Assembly: GCA_020348945.1 (NCBI GenBank)
Contig: CP070759.1
Coordinates: 1,172,074-1,226,553 of the forward strand
Direction: 5' to 3'
Origin: Candidatus Bathyarchaeota archaeon
GTDB lineage: Archaea; Thermoproteota; Bathyarchaeia; Bathyarchaeales; Bathyarchaeaceae
Length of the DNA: 54,480 nucleotides
A model generated the notes under the pieces. The model was not told the origin of the DNA, did not search any database, and saw only the letters and a program-made list of their open reading frames with translations. The translations under genes were made by a program, and so were the position numbers. Positions 8,256-16,771 of the stretch are shown one piece after another (the first letter of the stretch is position 1; each line of letters begins with the position of its first letter).

Positions 8256-9266
8256 TTACGTTAAGAAACGCGTTTTAGTTGGAAGAGGCTTTGCTGGAAT
8301 GTTTAGTTGCTTCTGGATTTCTCTCGCTAGAGTTACAGCGTCTCCAGCTCGATAGTTATCGGTTATGACTAGTTTTGGTTTACTTTCTTTAACGTATTGA
8401 ATCAAATCGTTAAAATCAGAATGGTCACTTAAGGCAATCACGTACTCGTTTTCAGCTATTCTGCGGTAAGGACCATCGAATTCCCACCCACTCATGCAGA
8501 TGCGTAAAGCGTCTCTTCCAACGTATCGTCGGGAGCCCATATGGTAGAAGGCAACGTAAGGCTGAAGCCTCTGTTTCATCAACTGCGCCTCTTCACCGTT
8601 AGACAATAGGTATCTTCCAAGCTTCATTCCGTGCTTTTCACAAATCTTTGAAACTTTGAAGATTTTCTCTGGAACCACAAAGGGAGTCCTCACTCCGGTT
8701 CTATGCAGGATCTGCATGGCCTCCTGAAGCTTACCATAATAGCCGAAAAGATAGACAGGTCCCTTCTTCAACCCTTGCTCAACCAATGAAACGAGAATGC
8801 TCTTAACAGTTTTTTTGAAAGGTCTAACGCGGGAGGGGTTTCCGTAGGTTGTCTCCATAACCAAGACATCGCTTTCAACAATCGGCGTCTCGGGCAGTCT
8901 AAAATCGCTGGTGTACAGAATTCTCGTTCCTTCAGCGTCTTCTACGAGAACTTGAGCCGCACCCAGAATATGATCCGCGTAATACAATATCAACCGTTCA
9001 TCCCTGTACGTGAATTCCTCTTCATACCTAACTGTCTTCACTTTCCCAGCCGTCAAGAAAAGCGGTCCTTTCAAAACGGCGATCAGATCCTTGGTGACTT
9101 GGGTCATCACCGCCATCTCACAATTTTTTAGGCTCTCTCGTAAGCCAAGCATGTGATCGGCGTGAGCGTGAGTAACCACTCTTAAGGGTCTGACCTCGTC
9201 AAACGCGTCGCATGCTACGTGTTTTCCTAAGAGAATTGCTCCTCTCTCTGTCACAGCGGCTTTCAA
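8256..9266 (-). CDS. Metallo-beta-lactamase-fold exonuclease-like protein (YSH1/Snm1-like)
   Basis: This 336-residue protein has the metal-binding signature THAHADHMLG (about residues 32-41), a second metal region ADHILGAAQVLVE, the DFRLPETP aspartate strand, METTYG, and a late SDHSDFNDLIQYV histidine motif characteristic of nucleic-acid-processing members of the fold. It matches archaeal proteins annotated as mRNA 3'-end processing factor-like or ligase-associated exonuclease. The KH domains of archaeal CPSF are absent and it is shorter than FttA, so it is not the transcription-termination factor itself. Role in DNA or RNA trimming is inferred. It converges with ino1, 19 bases apart. Confidence 0.8.
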   Translation of the reverse strand: MKAAVTERGAILLGKHVACDAFDEVRPLRVVTHAHADHMLGLRESLKNCEMAVMTQVTKDLIAVLKGPLFLTAGKVKTVRYEEEFTYRDERLILYYADHILGAAQVLVEDAEGTRILYTSDFRLPETPIVESDVLVMETTYGNPSRVRPFKKTVKSILVSLVEQGLKKGPVYLFGYYGKLQEAMQILHRTGVRTPFVVPEKIFKVSKICEKHGMKLGRYLLSNGEEAQLMKQRLQPYVAFYHMGSRRYVGRDALRICMSGWEFDGPYRRIAENEYVIALSDHSDFNDLIQYVKESKPKLVITDNYRAGDAVTLAREIQKQLNIPAKPLPTKTRFLT

Positions 9267-9362
9267 CGATATTTAATACTCCTGAGTGTAGCTTTAGGAG
9301 TTGTGAGTTTTAAACGATTTTTGAAACTTTTGCGTAAAAGTTTGCATATTTAGGAGTTTACA

Positions 9363-9449
9363 GTGGAATGGAGAGCACTAAATATGCGGGACCATTATGT
9401 TGACGAAATCGACAGCGTAGAGAAACTGCACAAGTTATACAATATGTAG
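9363..9449 (+). CDS. Possible 28-residue micro-ORF
   Basis: A GTG-initiated frame lies seven bases after an AGGAG ribosome-binding site at 9352-9356. It reads MEWRALNMRDHYVDEIDSVE then KLHKLYNM and stops at TAG. The peptide would be charged and helical. Only the ribosome-binding site and composition support it; it could be chance. Confidence 0.25.
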   Translation: MEWRALNMRDHYVDEIDSVEKLHKLYNM

Positions 9450-9490
9450 TATGAAAGGCACCTTTTCTAGAGCTTGTAAAGCACTTTTTT

Positions 9491-10012
9491 CTAAATTATT
9501 TTTCTTCCTCTGGCCCTGAAATATGCTGGGCGATAAGGTATTTTTGATGTTGAATAGTATTGCTTTTCCCGCAGCCCCAAGGCGATTTCAACAATTTCAG
9601 TTATAGTTTGATGCACGAACCTTCGAGCTGGATTTCCCCAACGTATGCCCATGCACAAGGGATCCACGTAAACGTAGAGCCTTCGATCATTGTAATTGTA
9701 CAAAGCTTCGTTGGCTCTACCAAATTTAGGCCTACTGAGAATTTTGAAGGGCCAAAGCTTGCAAGCCGTGGGTTTCATGTATTGAAGACCGCAGAGCCAC
9801 TGGTTGAAGTTCTTGCACAGGAATATACATGAGCCGTCGCTTCTTCTCTTCAGGTGGAACTTGCTTATACTGGGCCTCGTGACCCCTACTCCATAAGAGT
9901 AGATAATGTTCATCCATTCTGGGAAGGAGAGAACCACCTCATAGCCTTTGCAGCATGCGCCGCAGGCGATGCAGTTCCAGGATTCTACGTATCTCCAGGG
10001 TACCTGTCTCAT
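9491..10012 (-). CDS. YkgJ-family cysteine-cluster protein
   Basis: This 173-residue protein carries the Fe-S/zinc cysteine cluster of the YkgJ (CxxCGxCC) family: CIACGACCKGYEV at about residues 15-27, then CIFLCKNFNQWLCGLQ and KPTACKLWPF at about residues 62-93. The ligands are those expected for a CxxCxxCC...C...C...C cluster. The biochemical role of the family is unsettled; some members are linked to metal binding or methyl-ester chemistry. The first residue sits just before the cluster, matching the family. It is divergent from the zinc-ribbon gene at 10267. Confidence 0.8.
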   Translation of the reverse strand: MRQVPWRYVESWNCIACGACCKGYEVVLSFPEWMNIIYSYGVGVTRPSISKFHLKRRSDGSCIFLCKNFNQWLCGLQYMKPTACKLWPFKILSRPKFGRANEALYNYNDRRLYVYVDPLCMGIRWGNPARRFVHQTITEIVEIALGLREKQYYSTSKIPYRPAYFRARGRKII

Positions 10013-10266
10013 TTGTTCATCATCAGCTGGATTTTATCATTTAAGTTTTTGGTGAACTTTTTTATGTGTTTTGTGCCTTCCACTATGTTGCGAAAGGTGT
10101 ATTGAATAGTAATATTTAATACTGTCTTTTTTCATGATATACTTGAGCGTGAAAACGTGAATTTAGATAGGACACGATTCTGGAGCTTCAAGATAGACTC
10201 AGCATTCATAAAAGTTATTATTAACGCCAAAAAATACACCCAAGCTACCATGTGAGGAAAAAGACA

Positions 10267-10485
10267 ATGAAACGCACTTTGGTATACAAAGTTGATTTAA
10301 CCAAAATCGAAGGAGACGGGGCCTTTTCCTGCCCAAAATGTGCCACCACTATTTCCCCTGATGATGAAACAGAAAACGCTTACACCATTCTGGAAACAAA
10401 GTTTAAAGGAGATTCATTGAATAAGCTGATAATCCAGTGCAAATGCGGGAGTGAAATTCATTTAGTAGGATTCCTTTCCTCCTAG
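10267..10485 (+). CDS. Small zinc-ribbon protein, 72 residues
   Basis: MKRTLVYKVDLTKIEGDG is followed by SCPKCATTISPD and, 39 residues on, QCKCGSEIHL, giving a CxxC...CxC zinc ribbon. It probably binds one zinc and acts as a protein- or nucleic-acid-binding adaptor; the specific role is unknown. An in-frame GTG at 10252 exists, but the ATG at 10267 lies 9 bases after TGAGG and is preferred. No operon partner lies close: the next small gene starts 262 bases downstream. Confidence 0.65.
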   Translation: MKRTLVYKVDLTKIEGDGAFSCPKCATTISPDDETENAYTILETKFKGDSLNKLIIQCKCGSEIHLVGFLSS

Positions 10486-10747
10486 ACGCTGAATGTTGCA
10501 GGAAACTTGACAAAAATACAGAAGACTTTTAACGAGTTAATGACCAAAGTTGGGATTCAACTATAGCTTATAACTGTAGAATCACCTACGAACCACGTAT
10601 ATCATAAATAGTGTGGAAATATCCCCCTGCAAAAACCCTCTTTTCTATAGGTCGCGCGCATGCATTAACAATTCTTCGACATATTGTGCAGTTTGAAATA
10701 ACTTCTTTAATTATTCTTAAGCATGTTTCTTACAGGGTCGGTTTAGC

Positions 10748-10918
10748 ATGCATGCATCGTGTCCAAAATGCAGAGAAACTTTAGCAAAAAAAGAGAGAAG
10801 AAGTAAATGCTGCTGCGAAAATGAAAGTTGCCCCGTGCGTATGCGCGGGCATAAATGTATGCATGCGGCGTGCATGTGGTTACTCGCTTCCAAAGTAGCG
10901 AGTGTATCAGATGATTAA
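10748..10918 (+). CDS. Cysteine-rich miniprotein, 56 residues
   Basis: The frame reads MHASCPKCRETLAKKE, then RRSKCCCENESCPVRMRGHK, CMHAACMWLLASKVASVSDD, then TAA. Eight cysteines arranged as CPxC, CCC, C, C and C with several His strongly suggest a zinc-binding or Fe-S mini-domain. The ATG is preceded by AGGG at 10734-10737. The composition (CxxC pairs, basic middle, hydrophobic helix at the end) is unlikely for a random frame in AT-rich intergenic DNA. It starts inside a GCATGCATGCAT tract. I know no family name. Shorter than 60 residues, it is easy to miss. Confidence 0.55.
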   Translation: MHASCPKCRETLAKKERRSKCCCENESCPVRMRGHKCMHAACMWLLASKVASVSDD

Positions 10919-11207
10919 ACAACGCGCGTGAAGTTTCATACGTAATTAATGGAAATAAAAATTTACTCATAGATTTTGGATTCTCTATTCAAACTTTTTG
11001 TGGGTTAGCAAAAAACATGCGAGGGCTACAAGAGCAGTTTCTATTCATTCAAATATCTCAATTGATAAATCTGCCATAAATCCCAATTTCTCTAGTCTTT
11101 ATTTTATAGATTTCGTGTGTTTTCTAGAAGATATTGCATGAATGCTTGTAGGGTTGAAATCGTCAACCTTTCACGTTTTACAGGGAAAAGTTTGCCTAGG
11201 TGAAAGA

Positions 11208-11327
11208 ATGAAAAGAGACTGTAAAAAGTCTAATCCTAGGCGCGCCGTCTCCTTTCTGCACGGCATTGATTTCACCCATGCATACATGGAGGCTTTAAAG
11301 TTTTGCGCGCATGTTGGTTACTTCTAA
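11208..11327 (+). CDS. Possible 39-residue miniprotein
   Basis: The ATG lies five bases after AGGTGA (11198-11203), a good archaeal ribosome-binding site. The product starts MKRDCKKSNPRRAVSFLHG and ends MEALKFCAHVGYF, with a basic N terminus, two cysteines and a hydrophobic end. I recognise no family. It belongs to a run of three small frames with good ribosome-binding sites between 10748 and 11559; real translation is uncertain. Confidence 0.35.
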   Translation: MKRDCKKSNPRRAVSFLHGIDFTHAYMEALKFCAHVGYF

Positions 11328-11412
11328 TACAGACTCCAGTTTAACAAGAGTTAAATCTGTTAACATCATGCATGCGAAATGGCGCACGAGTTCCATCCTA
11401 GGGAGGTGAATC

Positions 11413-11559
11413 ATGGACTTGAAAAGGGAACCTACCCTTATTAAGAAGCTGAAAACTGAAATGCATGAACTAAGCAAACGGATAAATAAAGAAAAGAATT
11501 CAACAAAAAAAGCTAAGATGGTTAAAGCTTTTCATAGAATGTCTAAAGCGTTAAGCTGA
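11413..11559 (+). CDS. Small basic helical protein, 48 residues
   Basis: The GGGAGGTGA at 11401-11409, four bases before the ATG, is the strongest ribosome-binding site in this region. The product (MDLKREPTLIKKLKTEMHEL onward) is Lys-rich, strongly helical and possibly coiled-coil, ending FHRMSKALS. There are no cysteines and no membrane segment. It could be a nucleic-acid-binding or regulatory peptide; no homologue family is recognised. It lies convergent to the 2-oxoacid dehydrogenase operon. Confidence 0.5.
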   Translation: MDLKREPTLIKKLKTEMHELSKRINKEKNSTKKAKMVKAFHRMSKALS

Positions 11560-11684
11560 AAGTGTAGAAAATAGTGAGTGATTTTAAAGAGTTTACACCG
11601 CCTTAACTGTAACTGTTTACTTGCGCATGCATACTTCGTTCTAATCGCTTGATCATTGATTTCTTATAGAGCAGAAGGGAAATG

Positions 11685-12785
11685 CTAAGTCAATAGTTTT
11701 TCAGGGTTTTCTAAAGCCGTTTTCACGTTCTGCAGAAAACGCGCAGCAGGTGCCCCGTCCACTACACGATGGTCAAAGGACAAACTCAGACGCATCACAG
11801 GCTTAACCATGATTTTCCCATCCGCCACCACTGGTTTTTCTACTACCCTTCCAACACCCAGTATCGCATTTTCAGGCGGATTAATAATGGGTGTGAACAT
11901 GTCCACCCCAAACATACCGAGATTAGTGATGGTGAAGGTTCCGCCGCTCATCTCTTCCCTCGTGAGCTTTCCCTCTCTAGCTTTTTCCACAAGTTCTTTC
12001 AGTTTCGAGGAGACTTCTTTGAACCCTCTCTTGTCCGCTTTACGTATTACTGGAACAACCAGTCCATTCTCGGTAGCAACGGCGACGCCAACATTGACAT
12101 CCTCAAAGATCTTAATTTGATCTTTTTCCAGCGTAGAGTTCATGACAGGATGTTCGGTCAAAGCCTTGGCAACAGCTTTAACTAACACATCAGTATAAGA
12201 AAACTTGAATTTTTCACGCAGCTTCGCAGCGTTAGACATGTCCACTTCCATGGTTATGGTAATATGTGGAGCTGTTTGAGCGCTTAGAGAAACACGTTCC
12301 GCCGCAGTTTTTCTTATTCCAGTTAGTGATATAACCTCTCTCACTCTCAGCTCTACTTTCGCTTTCTTAACATTTTTCCTTATGTCCTCTTCAACGATTC
12401 TTCCATCGGGACCCGTACCCTCCACTTGGGCTAAATCTATGCCATACTCTCTCGCCAGTCTCTTGGCTGCTGGGGAGGCTACGATGCGCTTCTCAACTTT
12501 TTCTACAGGTGCTTCAGCGGCAGCTTCAACATCTGAAAGTTCTTCATCTGGTGCAGTTATGATGGCAAGTGTTTCAGCAACCGGAACGTCAACTCCTTCC
12601 TCTGCCAAAATCTTGCGAATAACTCCAGCGGTGGGCGCTTCCACTTCGTATGTCACCTTGTCAGAGAGCACTTCTACCAAGGGCTCTCCCTTCTCTACCT
12701 TCTCTCCTTCCTTCTTGAACCATTGAACAACAGTTCCCTCCTTCATGGTTAGACTAAGCCTAGGCATCATGACATTAGTTACCAA
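11685..12785 (-). CDS. 2-oxoacid dehydrogenase complex E2 (dihydrolipoamide acyltransferase)
   Basis: Domains in order: one lipoyl domain with the lipoylation site LSDKVTYEVEAP (Lys near residue 43), a peripheral-subunit-binding domain (ASPAAKRLAREYGIDLAQ, about residues 103-120, ending GTGPDGRIVEEDI), and the acyltransferase catalytic core with the active-site LSFDHRVVDGA close to the C terminus. The protein moves an acyl group from lipoyl-lysine to CoA. At 366 residues it is a compact single-lipoyl E2. The TTG start follows GGAGAGGAGG by six bases. It is the last gene of the E1alpha-E1beta-E2 operon, starting 20 bases after E1beta ends. No E3 or lipoylation gene is visible here. Confidence 0.9.
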   Translation of the reverse strand: MVTNVMMPRLSLTMKEGTVVQWFKKEGEKVEKGEPLVEVLSDKVTYEVEAPTAGVIRKILAEEGVDVPVAETLAIITAPDEELSDVEAAAEAPVEKVEKRIVASPAAKRLAREYGIDLAQVEGTGPDGRIVEEDIRKNVKKAKVELRVREVISLTGIRKTAAERVSLSAQTAPHITITMEVDMSNAAKLREKFKFSYTDVLVKAVAKALTEHPVMNSTLEKDQIKIFEDVNVGVAVATENGLVVPVIRKADKRGFKEVSSKLKELVEKAREGKLTREEMSGGTFTITNLGMFGVDMFTPIINPPENAILGVGRVVEKPVVADGKIMVKPVMRLSLSFDHRVVDGAPAARFLQNVKTALENPEKLLT

Positions 12786-12805
12786 CTTAAACCTCCTCTC
12801 CTAAG

Positions 12806-13783
12806 TTAATGGACAACTTCCTTTACTGCCCCTATTATCTTGTTCTCGTCAGGTATAACAAATTTCTCCAAGGGAGGGCTGAAGGGTATGGGAGTGTCTG
12901 GTTCCGCCACCCTCTTAACCGGAGCATCAAGATAATCAATAGCTTCCTCTGCAACCACCGCCGATATCTCCGCACTAACACCTCCCGTCTTGCAGTCTTC
13001 TGTAACAATCACGATTCGACCCGTTTTCTTAACGGATTTCACAATCGTCTCCTTGTCTAGGGGAACAAGCGTCCTCGGATCAATAACTTCTGCGCTGATT
13101 CCCTGTTTAATAAGCTCTTCAGCTGCGGCGAGCGACTTGTGAACCATGTATAGAGTGGCAACAATCGTAACGTCCTCTCCTTCCCTCTTCACGTCTGCAA
13201 CACCCAACGGAACAGTGTACTCTTCTTTTGGAACAAGCTCTTTAATTGAATAAAGAAGTTTATGTTCAAAAAACATCACTGGATTATCGTCTCGTATCGC
13301 TGTTTTCAGCAATCCCTTTGCATCATAAGGAGTCGAAGGCACCGCAACTTTCAAGCCTGGAACGTGTATGAACCAAGCCTCCAAGCTTTGAGAATGATGC
13401 GCTGCAATGTTAACTCCAGCGCCGAAGGGCATTCGGATCACCAGAGGCACTTTAGTTTGACCTCCAAACATGTATCTCAGCTTGGCTGCTTGATTCGCAA
13501 TCTGATCCATAGCGAGGGTGGAAAGGTCTCCGAACATGATCTCGGCGACAGGTCTCATGCCAGTTATAGCTGCTCCAGTGGCAACTCCTATGATGGCTGA
13601 CTCTGAGATAGGAGTGTCTTGAACTCTCTCATCCCCAAACTCTTCTGCCAGCCCCTTCGTCACCTTGAAGGCACCTTTCCAGTACCGCCCAACGTCTTCG
13701 CCCAACACGAAAACCGTTTCGTCTCGAAGCATCTCCTCCCTCAAAGCTTCACGAAGAGCATCTCGATAAGTTATCTCTCTCAA
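12806..13783 (-). CDS. 2-oxoacid dehydrogenase E1 component, beta subunit
   Basis: This 325-residue transketolase-like subunit has FVLGEDVGRYWKGAFKVTKG, the thiamine-site glutamate region DTPISESAIIGVATGAA (about residues 57-73) and HHSQSLEAWFIHVPGLKVA, typical of PdhB/AcoB. It pairs with the alpha subunit to decarboxylate a 2-oxoacid and pass the acyl group to E2-bound lipoate. The substrate (pyruvate, acetoin or branched-chain oxoacid) cannot be fixed from these motifs. The TTG at 13783 follows AGGAG, and the gene is 13 bases from the alpha gene. Confidence 0.9.
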   Translation of the reverse strand: MREITYRDALREALREEMLRDETVFVLGEDVGRYWKGAFKVTKGLAEEFGDERVQDTPISESAIIGVATGAAITGMRPVAEIMFGDLSTLAMDQIANQAAKLRYMFGGQTKVPLVIRMPFGAGVNIAAHHSQSLEAWFIHVPGLKVAVPSTPYDAKGLLKTAIRDDNPVMFFEHKLLYSIKELVPKEEYTVPLGVADVKREGEDVTIVATLYMVHKSLAAAEELIKQGISAEVIDPRTLVPLDKETIVKSVKKTGRIVIVTEDCKTGGVSAEISAVVAEEAIDYLDAPVKRVAEPDTPIPFSPPLEKFVIPDENKIIGAVKEVVH

Positions 13784-13796
13784 CTTTCAACATCTC

Positions 13797-14756
13797 CTAG
13801 ATATACACGTGTTCGAGGGCTTCCTCTGGTGCTGGAAACGGACTCTCTACAGCAAACTTAACCGCATCTTCAACAGCAGCAGCAACATCTTGCTCAATCT
13901 TGTCAGCCTCCTCCTCAGTCAAGGTCTTCATTTCAAGAAGCCTCGCCCTGAATCGTGTGATGGGGTCTCTCTTCATCCATTCCTCAACCTCCTCTTTTGG
14001 TCGGTAAGTGGCAGGATCAAAACGGGAGTGCCCCTTATGCCGGTACGTCTTACACTCAATCAACGTAGGTCCCTTTCCACTCCTCGCCCGCTCAACAGCC
14101 TCACATGCAGCTTCATACACTGCCATCACGTCATTTCCATCCACAACCACACCGGGAATACCGTATGCTACACCTCGATCCGCCACATTCTCTATCGCCA
14201 TAACTCTTGACTGACGGGTTCCCATGGCGTAAAGGTTGTTTTCACACACAAACAGAACTGGAAGCTTCCAAAGTGCCGCCATGTTAATTCCCTCGTGAAA
14301 CGTCCCCTGATTGGAGGCGCCCTCGCCGAAGAAGCACGCCACAACCTGGTCAGTTTTCCTCAGTCTGATGGACAGACCTGCACCAGCAGCAATGGGAAGT
14401 CCAGCCCCCACAACAGCAGTGGCGCCCAGCATGCCTACACTGAAGTTTGCAATGTGCATGGACCCTCCCTTGCCCTTGCAGTAGCCTGTTTTCTTGCCCA
14501 AAATCTCAGCCATCACCCTGTTCAGTTGGGCGCCTTTGGCTATGCAATGGCCGTGTCCTCGGTGAGTGCTCGTTATGTAGTCGTCTCTTCTAAGGTTGGC
14601 ACACACCCCAACCGCCACTGCTTCCTGTCCAGCGTAAAGGTGTATGGTTCCTGGGACAAGGTTCTGGCCGTACAAATCATAAACTTTCTCTTCAAAGTGC
14701 CGGATTTCCAGCAGCTTCCTGTACATTTCAATTTTTTTTCTTTTTTCCAGCGTCAA
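13797..14756 (-). CDS. 2-oxoacid dehydrogenase E1 component, alpha subunit (AcoA/PdhA type)
   Basis: This 319-residue subunit contains the thiamine diphosphate motif as FFGEGASNQGTFHEG followed by CENN (GEG...NN in place of the usual GDG...NN), preceded by TSTHRGHGHCIAKGA and CKGKGGSMHIA. These features match the acetoin/pyruvate E1alpha group. It decarboxylates the 2-oxoacid with ThDP and magnesium. The TTG start at 14756 is set by GAGGAGG eight bases upstream. It is first in the operon; TTATATAA at 14802-14809 (read on the minus strand) is a likely TATA box. Such complexes are patchy in archaea, where ferredoxin oxidoreductases usually do this job. Confidence 0.9.
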   Translation of the reverse strand: MTLEKRKKIEMYRKLLEIRHFEEKVYDLYGQNLVPGTIHLYAGQEAVAVGVCANLRRDDYITSTHRGHGHCIAKGAQLNRVMAEILGKKTGYCKGKGGSMHIANFSVGMLGATAVVGAGLPIAAGAGLSIRLRKTDQVVACFFGEGASNQGTFHEGINMAALWKLPVLFVCENNLYAMGTRQSRVMAIENVADRGVAYGIPGVVVDGNDVMAVYEAACEAVERARSGKGPTLIECKTYRHKGHSRFDPATYRPKEEVEEWMKRDPITRFRARLLEMKTLTEEEADKIEQDVAAAVEDAVKFAVESPFPAPEEALEHVYI

Positions 14757-14903
14757 TTCGTTTTCCTCCTCGGAAAAACTACCTTAGAGAAATCAAGGTA
14801 CCTTATATAAAATCGTTACGAGGAGAACATGGATTGGTGTGCCTTATCATGTTTGGTATGCGCAAACTTTTTATAAAATGTCGAGTGTAGTAATACTTCG
14901 GAT

Positions 14904-15245
14904 ATGTGTCTGGAGCAGTACATATTGTACAAACGTATAACATCAAAACTGTTCAACACAACTACTAGAACCATTAAGGTTGAGATTAATGCAGTGAAAC
15001 CAAGAGTCCAGAGCAAAACTAAAAAAAAGGAAAGAAAGCCCAAAAAAGAGAAAAAGAAGCCTAAAAAAGAAGAAAAAAAATCTCTACGAACGAAGTGCCC
15101 ATATCTACGCTCGGACAAAACGTGTACAATTCTTATCACTGAGGGGTTAGACGGCGGCGTCTCCGACGTTGACATCAAACATTTTTGCAACGGTAATCCT
15201 CTTCTTTGCTACTATTTTCGGTTGTCCTCGCAAAAAGAGAAGTAA
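14904..15245 (+). CDS. Small protein with Lys-rich linker and cysteine-rich C terminus
   Basis: The 113-residue product has a short N-terminal part, a highly charged Lys/Glu/Pro linker (about residues 41-63) and a compact C-terminal domain with CPYLRSDKTCTI, then VDIKHFCNGNPLLCYYF. The four cysteines at this spacing recur in small archaeal proteins that probably bind a metal. I cannot assign a function. TTTTATAAA at 14869-14877 is about 27 bases before the ATG, so the mRNA is probably leaderless. The gene is divergent from the E1alpha operon. Confidence 0.6.
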   Translation: MCLEQYILYKRITSKLFNTTTRTIKVEINAVKPRVQSKTKKKERKPKKEKKKPKKEEKKSLRTKCPYLRSDKTCTILITEGLDGGVSDVDIKHFCNGNPLLCYYFRLSSQKEK

Positions 15246-15376
15246 AACAGGGTTATCCTTCTTTAAAATCGAGAGTGTTAATAAGGAAAACTTTAATGTT
15301 AGCCCAAGAAAGGGTGAAAAGACAAGCGCTGTAGCTTGACATGTTTGAGTGATGGCTGCAACAGGGCTCTAGGTTG

Positions 15377-16771
15377 ATGGAAATGCATGGTCAGTTGGTC
15401 ACCCGAAAAACCGTTTTGTTGGTCACTCTTGTTCTTAGCACAGCATGGATCTTCGGACCTGTCCCATCCAAGTCCATAGAACTCAACCAAGAGTTTCTGA
15501 AATACAGGCTCAGAGCACCCATCGTTAGCAACCTCACACATACCGTTCAAATCCACAACGTTGGACCTTCAGAAACTACAGATGTTCATCTTTATGTTCC
15601 CCTTATTCAAAACGAAACTGCCCGACACTTCGTGATGATCAACAGGATTTCGCCGACGCCGCAACAGTTTCTGGAAGACAACGGGAACGCTTATGCTTAC
15701 TGGAATGTTGAAGCGGTTCCGGTAGGACACACTTTTAACGTTAGCATAAACTATTATGCGTTGGCTTTAGATGTCGACTTTTTGATGAATTCTAGTCTCG
15801 TCGGCACGTATGATGAAGACTCCGTTATCTTTCAGGAGCACACAACACCTGAGGAGTTAATAGAGTCGAATCATGCCCTCATCGTTTCAACCGCTGAAAA
15901 TGTGGTTGGAGAAGAAGAAAATCCCCACGAGATGACTTTGAAAATCTACGATTTTGTGGTTGACAGCTTAACGTATGAGATTCAACTAGAGGAGATGGGA
16001 GCCCTCTGGGCGTTGCAAAACGGAAGAGGAGACTGCTCCGAACATTCTTACCTTTTTGTGGCTCTCTGCAGAGCCATGGGAATTCCCTCCAGAGTTGTCA
16101 CAGGCTTCGCCTTCAACAGTTACAGTGAACCATTGTCCGATGGTCACATGTGGGCGGAATATTACTTGGAAAACTATGGTTGGGTGCCCACCGACCTGAG
16201 TTGGAACCTTTTTGACGAGATGGACAGTCACCACTTTGGCTCCCTCTGGGGCGAGTTAAAAATAACTGAACCCCCTAGTTACGCCAATTACTACCTCACC
16301 TACAACAGCAACGCTCACGTGAAATCCTACCAAACTGTACAAGCGCAGAGAATTTCAATCACTATTTTAAACGATTTTCCATTCGCTCAAACCATCTACG
16401 ACGTGGTCTCAAAAATCCAAGAGGCCGAGCTAACAGTTATGGTGGCGGAAGCTACAGGAACACCATTCCTTTTCCCCTCAGCCTTTAGTAGAGCAAAAGA
16501 AGCCTTAGCCGAAGCGGACCTTTACCTTCAAAAGGCAGAGGACACTTGGACCAGCCAACCTCATTCTGCTCAGAGGTATGCGCAAACCGCTCGTGAAAGA
16601 GCGGAGGAGGCACCGAGACTGGCAAGAGACGCCATTTTAAAAACGGCTGGCATTGCCGTTGTTGTTCCCGTAATCATCGTAACAGTTATCGGGGTCTTAG
16701 TTGTGAAACGTAGAAGAAAGGAAGTGTCACATTATTTCGGGGAAGAAACTGGAAAAGAATGGATCACCTAA
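15377..16771 (+). CDS. Exported transglutaminase-like protein with C-terminal membrane anchor
   Basis: This is a 464-residue protein. An N-terminal signal-like helix (about residues 11-29) is followed by a beta-rich N domain, then a transglutaminase/protease core with the catalytic Cys in GRGDCSEHSYLFVALCRAMG (Cys about 220), His in DGHMWAEYYL (about 257) and Asp in GWVPTDLSWN (about 273). A long charged helical stretch (about 385-430) leads to one C-terminal transmembrane helix (about 427-447) and a basic tail. It is probably anchored with the catalytic domain outside the cell, acting as a cysteine protease or amidase on surface proteins. ATG at 15377 is preferred over the TTG just before it. 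The 3' end overlaps convergent serA by 8 bases. Confidence 0.8.
   Translation: MEMHGQLVTRKTVLLVTLVLSTAWIFGPVPSKSIELNQEFLKYRLRAPIVSNLTHTVQIHNVGPSETTDVHLYVPLIQNETARHFVMINRISPTPQQFLEDNGNAYAYWNVEAVPVGHTFNVSINYYALALDVDFLMNSSLVGTYDEDSVIFQEHTTPEELIESNHALIVSTAENVVGEEENPHEMTLKIYDFVVDSLTYEIQLEEMGALWALQNGRGDCSEHSYLFVALCRAMGIPSRVVTGFAFNSYSEPLSDGHMWAEYYLENYGWVPTDLSWNLFDEMDSHHFGSLWGELKITEPPSYANYYLTYNSNAHVKSYQTVQAQRISITILNDFPFAQTIYDVVSKIQEAELTVMVAEATGTPFLFPSAFSRAKEALAEADLYLQKAEDTWTSQPHSAQRYAQTARERAEEAPRLARDAILKTAGIAVVVPVIIVTVIGVLVVKRRRKEVSHYFGEETGKEWIT

Noticed and set aside
10743-10970. 75-residue minus-strand frame opposite the cysteine-rich miniprotein
   Set aside because: The plus frame has paired cysteines and a plausible ribosome-binding site; the minus frame has no support.
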